DNA of 64,000 nt, taken from contig CAJGEC010000007.1 of NCBI GenBank assembly GCA_904502285.1, forward strand, positions 12,613 through 76,612, in the 5' to 3' direction. The notes under the pieces were generated by a model that was not told the DNA's origin, made no database searches, and saw only the letters and a program-made list of their open reading frames with translations. Below are positions 42,629-50,439 of this stretch, one piece after another. This DNA comes from an uncultured Alistipes sp. GTDB lineage: Bacteria; Bacteroidota; Bacteroidia; Bacteroidales; Rikenellaceae. The first letter of the stretch is position 1. Every line of letters begins with the position of its first letter. Made by a program: the position numbers and the translations under genes.

Positions 42629-45600
42629 CTAACCAAGTTTACCGTGACAATGCTTATACTTCTTGCCCGAACCACAAGGACAAGGGTCGTTACGGCCGAC
42701 GCTCTTATCTACTCTAATAGGTGAAGCCTTGCCCTTATCGCCCTGACCAGCATTTGCTGCAGCCTGTGTGCGCAATGCCTGCAACTTATTGACATCTACC
42801 TTGCTACGCTGCTCACGTGCTTGCTCCACACCGCGATTTTCCGCAGTTCGCTCGTTCACATAAACCTTGTTGAGCGAGAGGAGTACCGTGCGGTTAATCT
42901 CTTCGAGCATCTTACTAAAGAGCTGGAATGCCTCCAACTTGTAGATGAGCAATGGGTCCTTCTGCTCGTAGGTAGCATTCTGTACGCTCTGGCGTAGGTC
43001 GTCCATCTCGCGAAGGTGTACTCGCCAAGACTCGTCGATGGTTGTGAAGAGTGCAATCTTTGCGAAGGTGCGGTAGATCTCTGCACACTTAGTGTCCTTA
43101 CACTTCTGCAACTCCACAGGTACGCTATATGTGAGGCGACCATCGGTGAATGGGAAGCCCATATTTATTGACATATTGTTCTCGAACTTAGCGTAGATAG
43201 GGGCCAAACGTGGCTCGAAGAAGTCGGCAAAGAATGCCATCTTACGCTCGTAGGCCTCGGTCAAATCATTGACGATAGCCTCGATAAGATCCTTTGGCTT
43301 CATCTTGTTATACTGCTCCTCGCTAAGGGTGGTCTCCAATGCTACTTCGTACAACAACTCCAATTTAAAGTCCTCGAAAGAGCATCCCTCGTTCTTCTCT
43401 ACGAACTTAAGTGCAAAGTCGTGGCGAAGGTTGTTGAGGTCGATGTCGATACGATCTCCGAAGAGGGCGTGACGACGACGGGTGTAGATAACCTCACGCT
43501 GTGAGTTGATAACATCATCGTAGTCCAACAAGCGCTTACGCACGCCATAGTGGTTCTCCTCGACCTTCTTCTGTGCGCGGTCGATAGCCTTGGTCATCAT
43601 ACCTGCCTGGATAACCTCACCCTCCTGGTGGCCCATCTTATCCATCATAGAGGCGAGACGGTCAGAGCCGAAGAGGCGCATAAGTTTATCCTCCAACGAT
43701 ACGAAGAACTGTGAAGAACCTGGGTCGCCCTGACGACCTGAACGACCACGCAACTGTCTATCTACACGACGGCTCTCGTGGCGCTCAGTGCCGATGATGG
43801 CCAAACCGCCAAGCTCCTTAACCTCTGGTGTAAGTTTGATATCCGTACCACGACCCGCCATATTGGTAGCGATGGTAACCTGGCCACGCTTACCTGCCTC
43901 AGCAACGATCTGTGCCTCCAACTGGTGTTGCTTAGCATTCAACACATTGTGCTTGATGCCACGCATCTTAAGCATACGGCTCAACAACTCCGAAATCTCG
44001 ACTGAGGTAGTACCCACCAATACTGGGCGACCCTCATTTACGAGGTTGGCAATCTCTGCGATAACGGCATTATACTTCTCGCGCTCGGTCTTATAGACCA
44101 AGTCCTCGCGGTCGTCACGAATTACAGGCTTGTTGGTTGGGATAACCACAACATCCAATTTATAGATGTTCCAGAACTCCGTAGACTCAGTCTCTGCAGT
44201 ACCTGTCATACCTGCCAACTTGTGATACATACGGAAGTAGTTCTGCAAGGTTACCGTTGCGAAGGTCTGTGTAGCATCCTCAACCTTCACACCCTCCTTA
44301 GCCTCGATTGCCTGGTGTAGACCGTCTGAGTAGCGACGACCCTCCATAATACGGCCTGTCTGCTCGTCTACGATCTTTACCTTATCGTCGATGATTACGT
44401 ACTCAACCTCCTTCTCGAACATAAAGTATGCCTTAAGAAGCTGATTCATAGTGTGTACACGCTCAGCCTTGATAGCGTACTCCGAGATAAGCTCATCCTT
44501 CTTCTGTGTGCGCTCCATAGCGTCGAGCGATGTGTCGTGCTCGATTTCAGCGATGCCAGCACCGATATCTGGAAGTACGAAGAAACCCTCCTCGTTGAAA
44601 CGCTTAGATGCCACTTCGTGACCCTTGTCCGTAAGAATCAAGGTGTTCATCTTCTCGTCGTGAACAACATAGTTCTCGTCGGTAATCTCTGGCATACGGC
44701 GCTCGTTATCCTGCATATAGATATTCTCTATCTTCTGCATCAACACCTTAACACCTGGCTCCGAGAGGAACTTGATGAGAGCCTTGTACTTTGGCATTGC
44801 CTTATGCGCACGCAAGAGGAGTTTACCTGCCTCGTCGTGGTTACCCTCGGCATAGAGTCGCTTAGCCTCAGCAACATCCGATGCTGACATCTTGCTCTGA
44901 AGGTCATAGATATAGCGTGCTGCAGGCTGGTACTCAGCAAAGAGCTGGTCGCCACCACGTGGTACAGGACCAGAGATGATAAGTGGTGTACGAGCATCGT
45001 CGATGAGTACTGAATCGACCTCATCGACAATTGCGAAGTGGTGCTTACGCTGAACGAGGTCCTTTGGTGCAGAGGCCATATTATCACGCAAGTAGTCGAA
45101 GCCGAACTCGTTGTTCGTACCGAAGGTGATATCTGCGTTGTAGGCCTTGCGACGCTCAGGAGAGTTAGGACGTGTGTTGTCGATGCAAGCTACCGAGAGT
45201 CCATGGAACTGATACATAGGGCCCATCCACTCGGCATCACGACGTGCGAGGTAGTCGTTCACCGTAACCACGTGTACGCCCTTATGTGCCAAGGCGTTTA
45301 GGAAGACAGGGAGTGTAGCCACAAGGGTCTTACCCTCACCCGTTGCCATCTCGGCGATACGGCCGAGGTGAAGAACAACACCACCAAAGAGCTGTGAGTC
45401 GTAGTGTACCATATCCCACTTGATGGTGTTACCACCAGCCGTCCACTGGCTTGAGTAGATAGCCTTGTCATCCTCGATAGAGACTAAGTCCTGACGCTCA
45501 GCTGCGAGGTTGCGGTCGAAGTCGTTTGCCGTAACCACTACAGTATCACTCTCAGCGAAACGACGAGCCGTATCCTTCATAATGGCGAAGGCCTCAGGAA

Positions 45601-45928
45601 GGATCTCCTTGAGCTTATCTTCGATTTTAGCATCAATCTGCTTCTCCAAAACATCGATAGCCTTAGAGATCTGCTCCTTCTCTTTGATCGACGTGTTGGG
45701 ATCCTCCAAACGGTTATTGTTCTTTACAATCTCCTCCTCATCCTTGGCGATATAGTCTGTAACCATCTTGCTCAACTCTGCCGAACGAGCACGAAGTTCG
45801 TCGTTGCTAAGTTTCATAATTGTTGGATATACCGCCTTAATCTTCTCTACGTAAGGAGCAATCTCCTTGTAGTCGTTATCGGCCTTTGTACCGAAAAATA
45901 GTTTGATAATCTTTGATAAAATATCCAT
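42629..45928 (-). CDS. secA: Protein translocase ATPase SecA
   Basis: A 1099-residue motor that pushes unfolded preproteins through SecYEG. Walker A TGEGKT is at 196-201; VDEVDSVLIDDARTPLIISG, the TDIKL region and the QLRGRSGRQGDPG motif follow. The C-terminal zinc-binding SEC-C motif is present (Cys1083, Cys1085, Cys1094, His1095). It is about 200 residues longer than E. coli SecA, as usual in Bacteroidota, through an early charged insertion (about 60-115) and a larger helicase region. Its leader carries two hairpins (separate entry). Confidence 0.97.
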   Translation of the reverse strand: MDILSKIIKLFFGTKADNDYKEIAPYVEKIKAVYPTIMKLSNDELRARSAELSKMVTDYIAKDEEEIVKNNNRLEDPNTSIKEKEQISKAIDVLEKQIDAKIEDKLKEILPEAFAIMKDTARRFAESDTVVVTANDFDRNLAAERQDLVSIEDDKAIYSSQWTAGGNTIKWDMVHYDSQLFGGVVLHLGRIAEMATGEGKTLVATLPVFLNALAHKGVHVVTVNDYLARRDAEWMGPMYQFHGLSVACIDNTRPNSPERRKAYNADITFGTNNEFGFDYLRDNMASAPKDLVQRKHHFAIVDEVDSVLIDDARTPLIISGPVPRGGDQLFAEYQPAARYIYDLQSKMSASDVAEAKRLYAEGNHDEAGKLLLRAHKAMPKYKALIKFLSEPGVKVLMQKIENIYMQDNERRMPEITDENYVVHDEKMNTLILTDKGHEVASKRFNEEGFFVLPDIGAGIAEIEHDTSLDAMERTQKKDELISEYAIKAERVHTMNQLLKAYFMFEKEVEYVIIDDKVKIVDEQTGRIMEGRRYSDGLHQAIEAKEGVKVEDATQTFATVTLQNYFRMYHKLAGMTGTAETESTEFWNIYKLDVVVIPTNKPVIRDDREDLVYKTEREKYNAVIAEIANLVNEGRPVLVGTTSVEISELLSRMLKMRGIKHNVLNAKQHQLEAQIVAEAGKRGQVTIATNMAGRGTDIKLTPEVKELGGLAIIGTERHESRRVDRQLRGRSGRQGDPGSSQFFVSLEDKLMRLFGSDRLASMMDKMGHQEGEVIQAGMMTKAIDRAQKKVEENHYGVRKRLLDYDDVINSQREVIYTRRRHALFGDRIDIDLNNLRHDFALKFVEKNEGCSFEDFKLELLYEVALETTLSEEQYNKMKPKDLIEAIVNDLTEAYERKMAFFADFFEPRLAPIYAKFENNMSINMGFPFTDGRLTYSVPVELQKCKDTKCAEIYRTFAKIALFTTIDESWRVHLREMDDLRQSVQNATYEQKDPLLIYKLEAFQLFSKMLEEINRTVLLSLNKVYVNERTAENRGVEQAREQRSKVDVNKLQALRTQAAANAGQGDKGKASPIRVDKSVGRNDPCPCGSGKKYKHCHGKLG

Positions 45929-45963
45929 ATCAGCTTTTTTGTTTTTGTCTCTTAACTATTATC

Positions 45964-45999
45964 GTATCCTTTGCGGGATACTTATGTAGTAATACATAA
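45964..45999 (-). promoter_or_regulatory. Two tandem hairpins in the secA leader
   Basis: TTATGTA-N4-TACATAA (45982-45999) begins essentially at the predicted transcript 5' end, and GTATCC-N6-GGATAC (45964-45981) follows immediately. Both stems are perfect. They could stabilise the messenger or regulate translation; no known riboswitch class is recognised. Confidence 0.45.
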
Positions 46000-46003
46000 C
46001 GCG

Positions 46004-46034
46004 CAAAGATAGGAAATTATTGGGAATAATCAAA
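46004..46034 (-). promoter_or_regulatory. Predicted secA promoter
   Basis: On the minus strand, TTTG (46034-46031), 19 bp, TATCTTTG (46011-46004): a perfect match to the Bacteroidota consensus. The -33 box is part of the T tract that ends the upstream sensor kinase transcript. Confidence 0.75.
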
Positions 46035-46089
46035 AAGAAGTGGTTGTGTTTTTCGCTATTCCTTGCAGAATTTTACAAAAAACACAACC
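46031..46089 (-). terminator. Terminator of the response regulator-kinase operon
   Basis: GGTTGTGTTTTT (46042-46053) pairs with its complement at 46078-46089 with a 24-base loop; on the minus strand it is followed by CTTCTTTTTG. Confidence 0.55.
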
Positions 46090-46130
46090 CCAATTATTTC
46101 GGTTGGACGGCTTTTTACGCTTCGAGGCCT

Positions 46131-47237
46131 CTACGACAAACTTTTAGGTAGGGTAATGGTAAACTCCAGACCGCCCATCTTGCGGTTACATACCGAGATG
46201 TCGCCACCGTGGAAAAGTATCGAGTTTTTCACGATTGAGAGACCCAAACCTGTGCCTCCCAACTTGCGAGAGCGACCCTTGTCGATGCGGTAGAAACGCT
46301 CGAAAATATGACCGATATGCTCCTCATCTACACCGATACCATTGTCGGCAAAGGAGAGTGTATAGGAATTAGCAGTTTCCTCCACCAATTTGATGTATAT
46401 GTCTCGTCCTCCAGAGTATGCCAATGCGTTGTCTGTTAGGTTTTTAAATATAGACATCAGCAAGGTTGAGTTGCCGTTGATAACCACCTTTTCAGGAAGT
46501 GATATGTTCATACGCATACGCTTGTCATCGGGCAAAAGGGCCACCTCCGAAGCGATCTCGTCGATGATTGCCCTGAGGTCGATACTCTCGCAGACGATGC
46601 GCGAACTACCATCCTCCAAGCGGGTAATTGTCGATACGTCGTGGAGGAGTTGAGTCAGACGTAAGCAGTGGGTATAGCACTTCTCGATGAAGGCGTTTCT
46701 CTCCTCATCGTTTATATCAGTTGAGTTTATGAGCGTCTCTAAATAACCCTGAATAGCTGCCACGGGGGTCTTAATCTCGTGGTTGATGTTGTTGGTGAGT
46801 TGGCGCTTGATACGCAACTTCTCCTGCTGCTCGTGCAGGGCTCTGTCGTGCTCTATTTGAACCTCCTTATTTGCCTGATGCAGACGCTGATAGAGGTCAA
46901 TAATATGGCGTGAAACGTCACCGAGTTCGTCATTGGCAAACTCAGGAATCGAGCCTATGTCGGCACCGCTCTCCATAGTCATCGCAGCGCGCTGAAGGCT
47001 TTGTAGATTACGATTGAGGCGTACGGCAAGCAGTAGGGCAATAACCACCGTTGCGATGGCTACACCGATGATGCCAAAGAAGATACCCTCGTCGAGCGTA
47101 TTAACGATATTCTGGTGGCTCAGTAACGAGAATCGGTAGATGATAAAACCTCCGATAAGCAAGATTGTGAGCAGGGCTAAAAGTAGGTACATTCCCCCGC
47201 GATAACTGAATAATTTAGCCTTCGAATCCATATCCAT
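46131..47237 (-). CDS. Membrane sensor histidine kinase (PhoR-like)
   Basis: A 368-residue two-helix kinase. Transmembrane segments at about 16-36 and 52-73 enclose only some 15 periplasmic residues, so it lacks an external ligand domain. A HAMP-like linker, the HisKA box with phospho-acceptor His153 in NNINHEIKTP, and the ATPase boxes (NLTDNALAYSGG, DNGIGVDEEH, GGTGLGLSIVK) are intact. It overlaps the response regulator gene by 23 bp. Without a sensor domain it probably takes its signal from a membrane partner; divergence from a PiT-PhoU gene makes a phosphate-sensing role plausible (inference). Confidence 0.88.
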   Translation of the reverse strand: MDMDSKAKLFSYRGGMYLLLALLTILLIGGFIIYRFSLLSHQNIVNTLDEGIFFGIIGVAIATVVIALLLAVRLNRNLQSLQRAAMTMESGADIGSIPEFANDELGDVSRHIIDLYQRLHQANKEVQIEHDRALHEQQEKLRIKRQLTNNINHEIKTPVAAIQGYLETLINSTDINDEERNAFIEKCYTHCLRLTQLLHDVSTITRLEDGSSRIVCESIDLRAIIDEIASEVALLPDDKRMRMNISLPEKVVINGNSTLLMSIFKNLTDNALAYSGGRDIYIKLVEETANSYTLSFADNGIGVDEEHIGHIFERFYRIDKGRSRKLGGTGLGLSIVKNSILFHGGDISVCNRKMGGLEFTITLPKSLS

Positions 47238-47919
47238 ATCCTGTTCTTGTTATTATATGGTTACCATACTCTTTTAACTTCTTGCGCATACGTGTAATAT
47301 TTACATCTATGGTGCGGTCCAAGACGATGACCTCCTCTCTCCATACGTGTTTCATTATCTGCTCGCGCGAAAGGATCTTACCTCTGTTCGATAGCAACAA
47401 CTCCAAGATGTCGAACTCTTTGCGCGTGAGTTGGATCTCTTGGTTGTCGATGAAGCAGCGCTTATTGAGGATGTTTACCTCTAAGGTATTGAATCTTATT
47501 ATGCTTTCGGAGTTATGTTCTACCTCTCGTTCGGGACGCGAGGTGCGACGTAGAACGCTACGCACACGAGCCATAACTTCTGCCACGGAGTAGGGCTTCG
47601 ATATATAGTCGTCAGCACCCATATCCAGACCCTTTATTTTGTCGCTCTCGTTGTCCAATGCCGAACAGAAGATGATTGGGATGTGAGAGGTCTCCTCTCT
47701 GGTTTTTAGAATCTTAGCAAAACTAAAGCCACTAAGTTCTCCCATCATAATATCCAAAATTACGAGGTCTATATCCGTTAGTTTTAGAGCCAAAGCCTCC
47801 TCGGCACTATAGGCCGTAACTACGTCGTACCCCTCCTTTGTTAGGTTGAATTTCAGAATCTCACATAGCGACTCTTCGTCATCTACGACCAAAATTCTAT
47901 GTCGGTTATTATCACTCAT
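47215..47919 (-). CDS. OmpR/PhoB-family response regulator
   Basis: A 234-residue regulator: receiver domain (about 8-122) with the phosphorylated Asp56 in LVILDIMMG and Lys108 in SKPYS, then an OmpR-type winged helix (about 140-232). It pairs with the overlapping kinase gene. I use the ATG at 47919; a GTG at 47937 would put six extra residues before it. A TGTTACA copy at 47955-47961 overlaps its own predicted transcription start, suggesting autoregulation. In other Bacteroidales this pair is often called RprY/RprX or PhoB/PhoR; I cannot choose from sequence alone. Confidence 0.9.
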   Translation of the reverse strand: MSDNNRHRILVVDDEESLCEILKFNLTKEGYDVVTAYSAEEALALKLTDIDLVILDIMMGELSGFSFAKILKTREETSHIPIIFCSALDNESDKIKGLDMGADDYISKPYSVAEVMARVRSVLRRTSRPEREVEHNSESIIRFNTLEVNILNKRCFIDNQEIQLTRKEFDILELLLSNRGKILSREQIMKHVWREEVIVLDRTIDVNITRMRKKLKEYGNHIITRTGYGYGFEG

Positions 47920-47954
47920 ACGATGTTTTATGCCCACTATTTTATATATTCAAC

Positions 47955-47991
47955 TGTTACAAAATTAATAACTATTTCCCAATGTAGCAAA
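47955..47991 (-). promoter_or_regulatory. Predicted response regulator promoter with a TGTTACA site
   Basis: On the minus strand, TTTG (47991-47988), 20 bp, TAATTTTG (47967-47960). TGTTACA (47955-47961 on the plus strand) overlaps the end of the -7 box. A TAGCAA-AC-TTGCTA palindrome (47985-47998) covers the -33 box. Confidence 0.55.
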
Positions 47992-48042
47992 CTTGCTAAA
48001 CACTTTTTTATCTATTGATACTAAGGTAATCGATAGACCGCG

Positions 48043-48099
48043 TGTTACATTCTCTTAATAGGTTTGTAACAATTCTGTAACAATTATTTCTTATTTTTG
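48043..48099 (+). promoter_or_regulatory. PiT-PhoU promoter with TGTAACA direct repeats
   Basis: The -7 box is TATTTTTG (48092-48099). The place of the -33 box is taken by two TGTAACA copies at 48065-48071 and 48076-48082, exactly 11 bp apart; an inverted copy TGTTACA lies at 48043-48049. This is the layout of an OmpR/PhoB-class activator site that replaces the upstream promoter element. Confidence 0.55.
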
Positions 48100-48118
48100 T
48101 AAAAATATTTAGAAACCT

Positions 48119-50326
48119 ATGGATTTATTTATTGTTATTACCCTCGCAGTTCTTGCAGTTATGGGTATCATCGTCGGAGTCTCCAACGATGCAGTTAATT
48201 TCCTTAATTCGGCATTTGGCTCTAAGGTTGCCAAGAAGAGTGTGATTCTTTCTGTTGCAGCAGTAGGCGTTATGGTCGGAGTGATGACGTCGAGTGGTAT
48301 GATGGACGTAGCGCGTAGTGGAGTCTTCTATCCTGCGATGTTCTCTTACCAGGAGATTATGATACTCTTCCTCGGTATGATGCTTTCGAATATCATTCTT
48401 TTGGATATCTATAACTCGTTGGGTTTGCCTACGTCTACTACCGTTTCGTTGGTATTCGGTTTGCTCGGCTCGGCTATGGCCTTGGCACTATATAATATAT
48501 GGAGTGATACCACTACGGCGAGTCTTGGAGAGTATATCAATTCGGGTAACGCCTTAGGTATTGTGTCGGGTATTCTGCTTTCGGTCCTCTTGGCCTTTGT
48601 TACTGGTCACCTTCTGATGTATATCTCACGTCTTATCTTCTCGTTCCGCTATCATAAGATTTTCAAGCGTTTCGGAGCCTTTTGGTGTGGTATCACCTTG
48701 GCTGGTATCGTATATTTTACGGTGTTCAAGGGTCTTAAGAATTCGGGCTTTATCCCTATGGTCTTGCTCGACTTCGTGAATAACAATACGAGCCTCTCGT
48801 TACTTATTCTTTGGGTAGTTTGCTCGGTAGTTTTGTGGCTCTTGCAGCGTTTCAACGTAAATATTTTGCGAGTATCAATTCTTGCAGGTACCTTCTCGTT
48901 GGCCTTGGCATTTGCTGGTAACGACCTTGTGAACTTTATCGGTGTGCCTTATGCGGGTTATGACTCATATATGATTGCACATAATTCGGGTGTCGAGCCT
49001 ACTTCGATGGAGGCTCTCAGCCAGCCTACACAGGCCAACTTCTGGATTATGTGTGCTGCAGGTCTGGTTATGGTCATCACGCTCTTTACCTCAAAGAAGG
49101 CTATGCGAGTGATTGAGACCGAGCGTAAGTTGTCGTCGCAGAGCGAGGAGGCACCAACCAACAGCGAGGCAACGGTGATGTCTCGTGGCATAGTGCGTGC
49201 AGTGCGTATGTTCAACGACTTCATTACTCGACTAACACCAAAGTCTGTTATCGAGGCTATTGATAGTCGCTTCGAGCCACTTCCAGAGGATGAGCGCGGA
49301 GATGTCAATTACGACCTTATTCGAGCTACGGTAAACCTTACTGCAGCTGCCATACTTATATCTATAGGTACACAGCTCAAGTTGCCACTATCTACTACGT
49401 ACGTAGTCTTTATGGTCTCTATGGGTTCGTCATTGGCCGATAGGGCGTGGGGTAGAGAGAGTGCCGTTTATCGTATTACGGGTGTTACTACCGTTATTAT
49501 GGGCTGGTTTGTAACGGCCGTAGGTGGTTTTGTTATTGCTCTTGCTGTTACGCTTATCTTGGCTTATGGAGGCACTATCGCTATTATCTGTGTTACGTTG
49601 GTTTGCGTAGGCCTTATCATCAAGAGTAACGTAGCTAAAAAGAAGGAGGATAAGGTTGAGGAGTCTGCCGTTGCGATGATTGGTGATGCCTTGAAGCAGA
49701 GCCCTGAGGAGGCACTTATCACCTATACCGAGCACGTCTGCTCTTCGATGGAGAAGGTGACAATGATCTATGACCGCACGATTGTCGCTGTGTTCAAGGA
49801 GAATCGCAAGGTGCTTCGCGATATGGTCAAGGAGGCCGAGGAGTTCTACCACTCTACACGCCAGCAGAAGTATGAGTTGTTGCCATTGTTGCGCAACCTT
49901 GAGGATAGCGACGTGAATACGGGCCACTACTACGTTCAGGTTGTGGACTATATCTCTGAGACAAGTAAGGCGTTGTTGCACATTACACGCCCTTGCTATA
50001 AACACGTGGATAACAACCATACGGGTCTTACTAAGGAGCAGGTTTACGACCTTAAGCGCATCAACGACCGTGTGGAGGAGATCTTTGGAGAGATTAATAA
50101 TATGCTTCGCACACGTAGTTTCGACACTATGGATAAGATTCTTAATATGCGCGATGAAATGTTCGATCTTATCGACGAGGTTATGCAGAATCAGTTGCGT
50201 CGTTTGCGTGATACGGGTGGCTCATCATCGGCTAATATGTTGTTCTTCAATATCTTGACTGAGACAAAGACTATGGTGCTTCACTCACGAAATATTATGA
50301 AGTCTTTGGAGCATTTCGTACATTAA
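48119..50326 (+). CDS. PiT inorganic phosphate transporter fused to a PhoU-like domain
   Basis: A 735-residue inner-membrane protein. The PHO4-type transporter occupies about 1-520, with the two inverted family repeats SNDAVNFLNSAFGS (22-35) and GNDLVNFIGVPYAG (about 263-276). Residues about 520-735 are a cytoplasmic all-helical PhoU-like domain (YTEHVCSSMEKVT...). It imports phosphate with protons or as a metal complex; the fused domain could sense or report flux, as PhoU does to PhoR. It is monocistronic and divergent from the two-component system, with a candidate regulator site in its promoter. Confidence 0.93.
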   Translation: MDLFIVITLAVLAVMGIIVGVSNDAVNFLNSAFGSKVAKKSVILSVAAVGVMVGVMTSSGMMDVARSGVFYPAMFSYQEIMILFLGMMLSNIILLDIYNSLGLPTSTTVSLVFGLLGSAMALALYNIWSDTTTASLGEYINSGNALGIVSGILLSVLLAFVTGHLLMYISRLIFSFRYHKIFKRFGAFWCGITLAGIVYFTVFKGLKNSGFIPMVLLDFVNNNTSLSLLILWVVCSVVLWLLQRFNVNILRVSILAGTFSLALAFAGNDLVNFIGVPYAGYDSYMIAHNSGVEPTSMEALSQPTQANFWIMCAAGLVMVITLFTSKKAMRVIETERKLSSQSEEAPTNSEATVMSRGIVRAVRMFNDFITRLTPKSVIEAIDSRFEPLPEDERGDVNYDLIRATVNLTAAAILISIGTQLKLPLSTTYVVFMVSMGSSLADRAWGRESAVYRITGVTTVIMGWFVTAVGGFVIALAVTLILAYGGTIAIICVTLVCVGLIIKSNVAKKKEDKVEESAVAMIGDALKQSPEEALITYTEHVCSSMEKVTMIYDRTIVAVFKENRKVLRDMVKEAEEFYHSTRQQKYELLPLLRNLEDSDVNTGHYYVQVVDYISETSKALLHITRPCYKHVDNNHTGLTKEQVYDLKRINDRVEEIFGEINNMLRTRSFDTMDKILNMRDEMFDLIDEVMQNQLRRLRDTGGSSSANMLFFNILTETKTMVLHSRNIMKSLEHFVH

Positions 50327-50383
50327 TAGTCCTATCTTCGCCCCCTTATCTTTGGGGGCGTGGATTACGGCTGATTGATATGT

Positions 50384-50420
50384 AAAGTAAAGGGGTGTCG
50401 TAATGACACCCCTTTACTTT
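50384..50420. terminator. Bidirectional terminator between PiT and pheT
   Basis: Perfect 16-bp stem AAAGTAAAGGGGTGTC with its complement (50384-50399 / 50405-50420), loop GTAAT; the A/T-rich outer pairs act as the tail in both directions. Confidence 0.85.
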
Positions 50421-50439
50421 GTTTGGTTACAGTGCAAGA

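Noticed and set aside
50339..50360. Hairpin CGCCCCC/GGGGGCG with TATCTTTG in its loop after the PiT gene
   Set aside because: Any transcript would be only about 60 nt and end at the pheT terminator; with no conservation data, a chance box in an intergenic hairpin is simpler.
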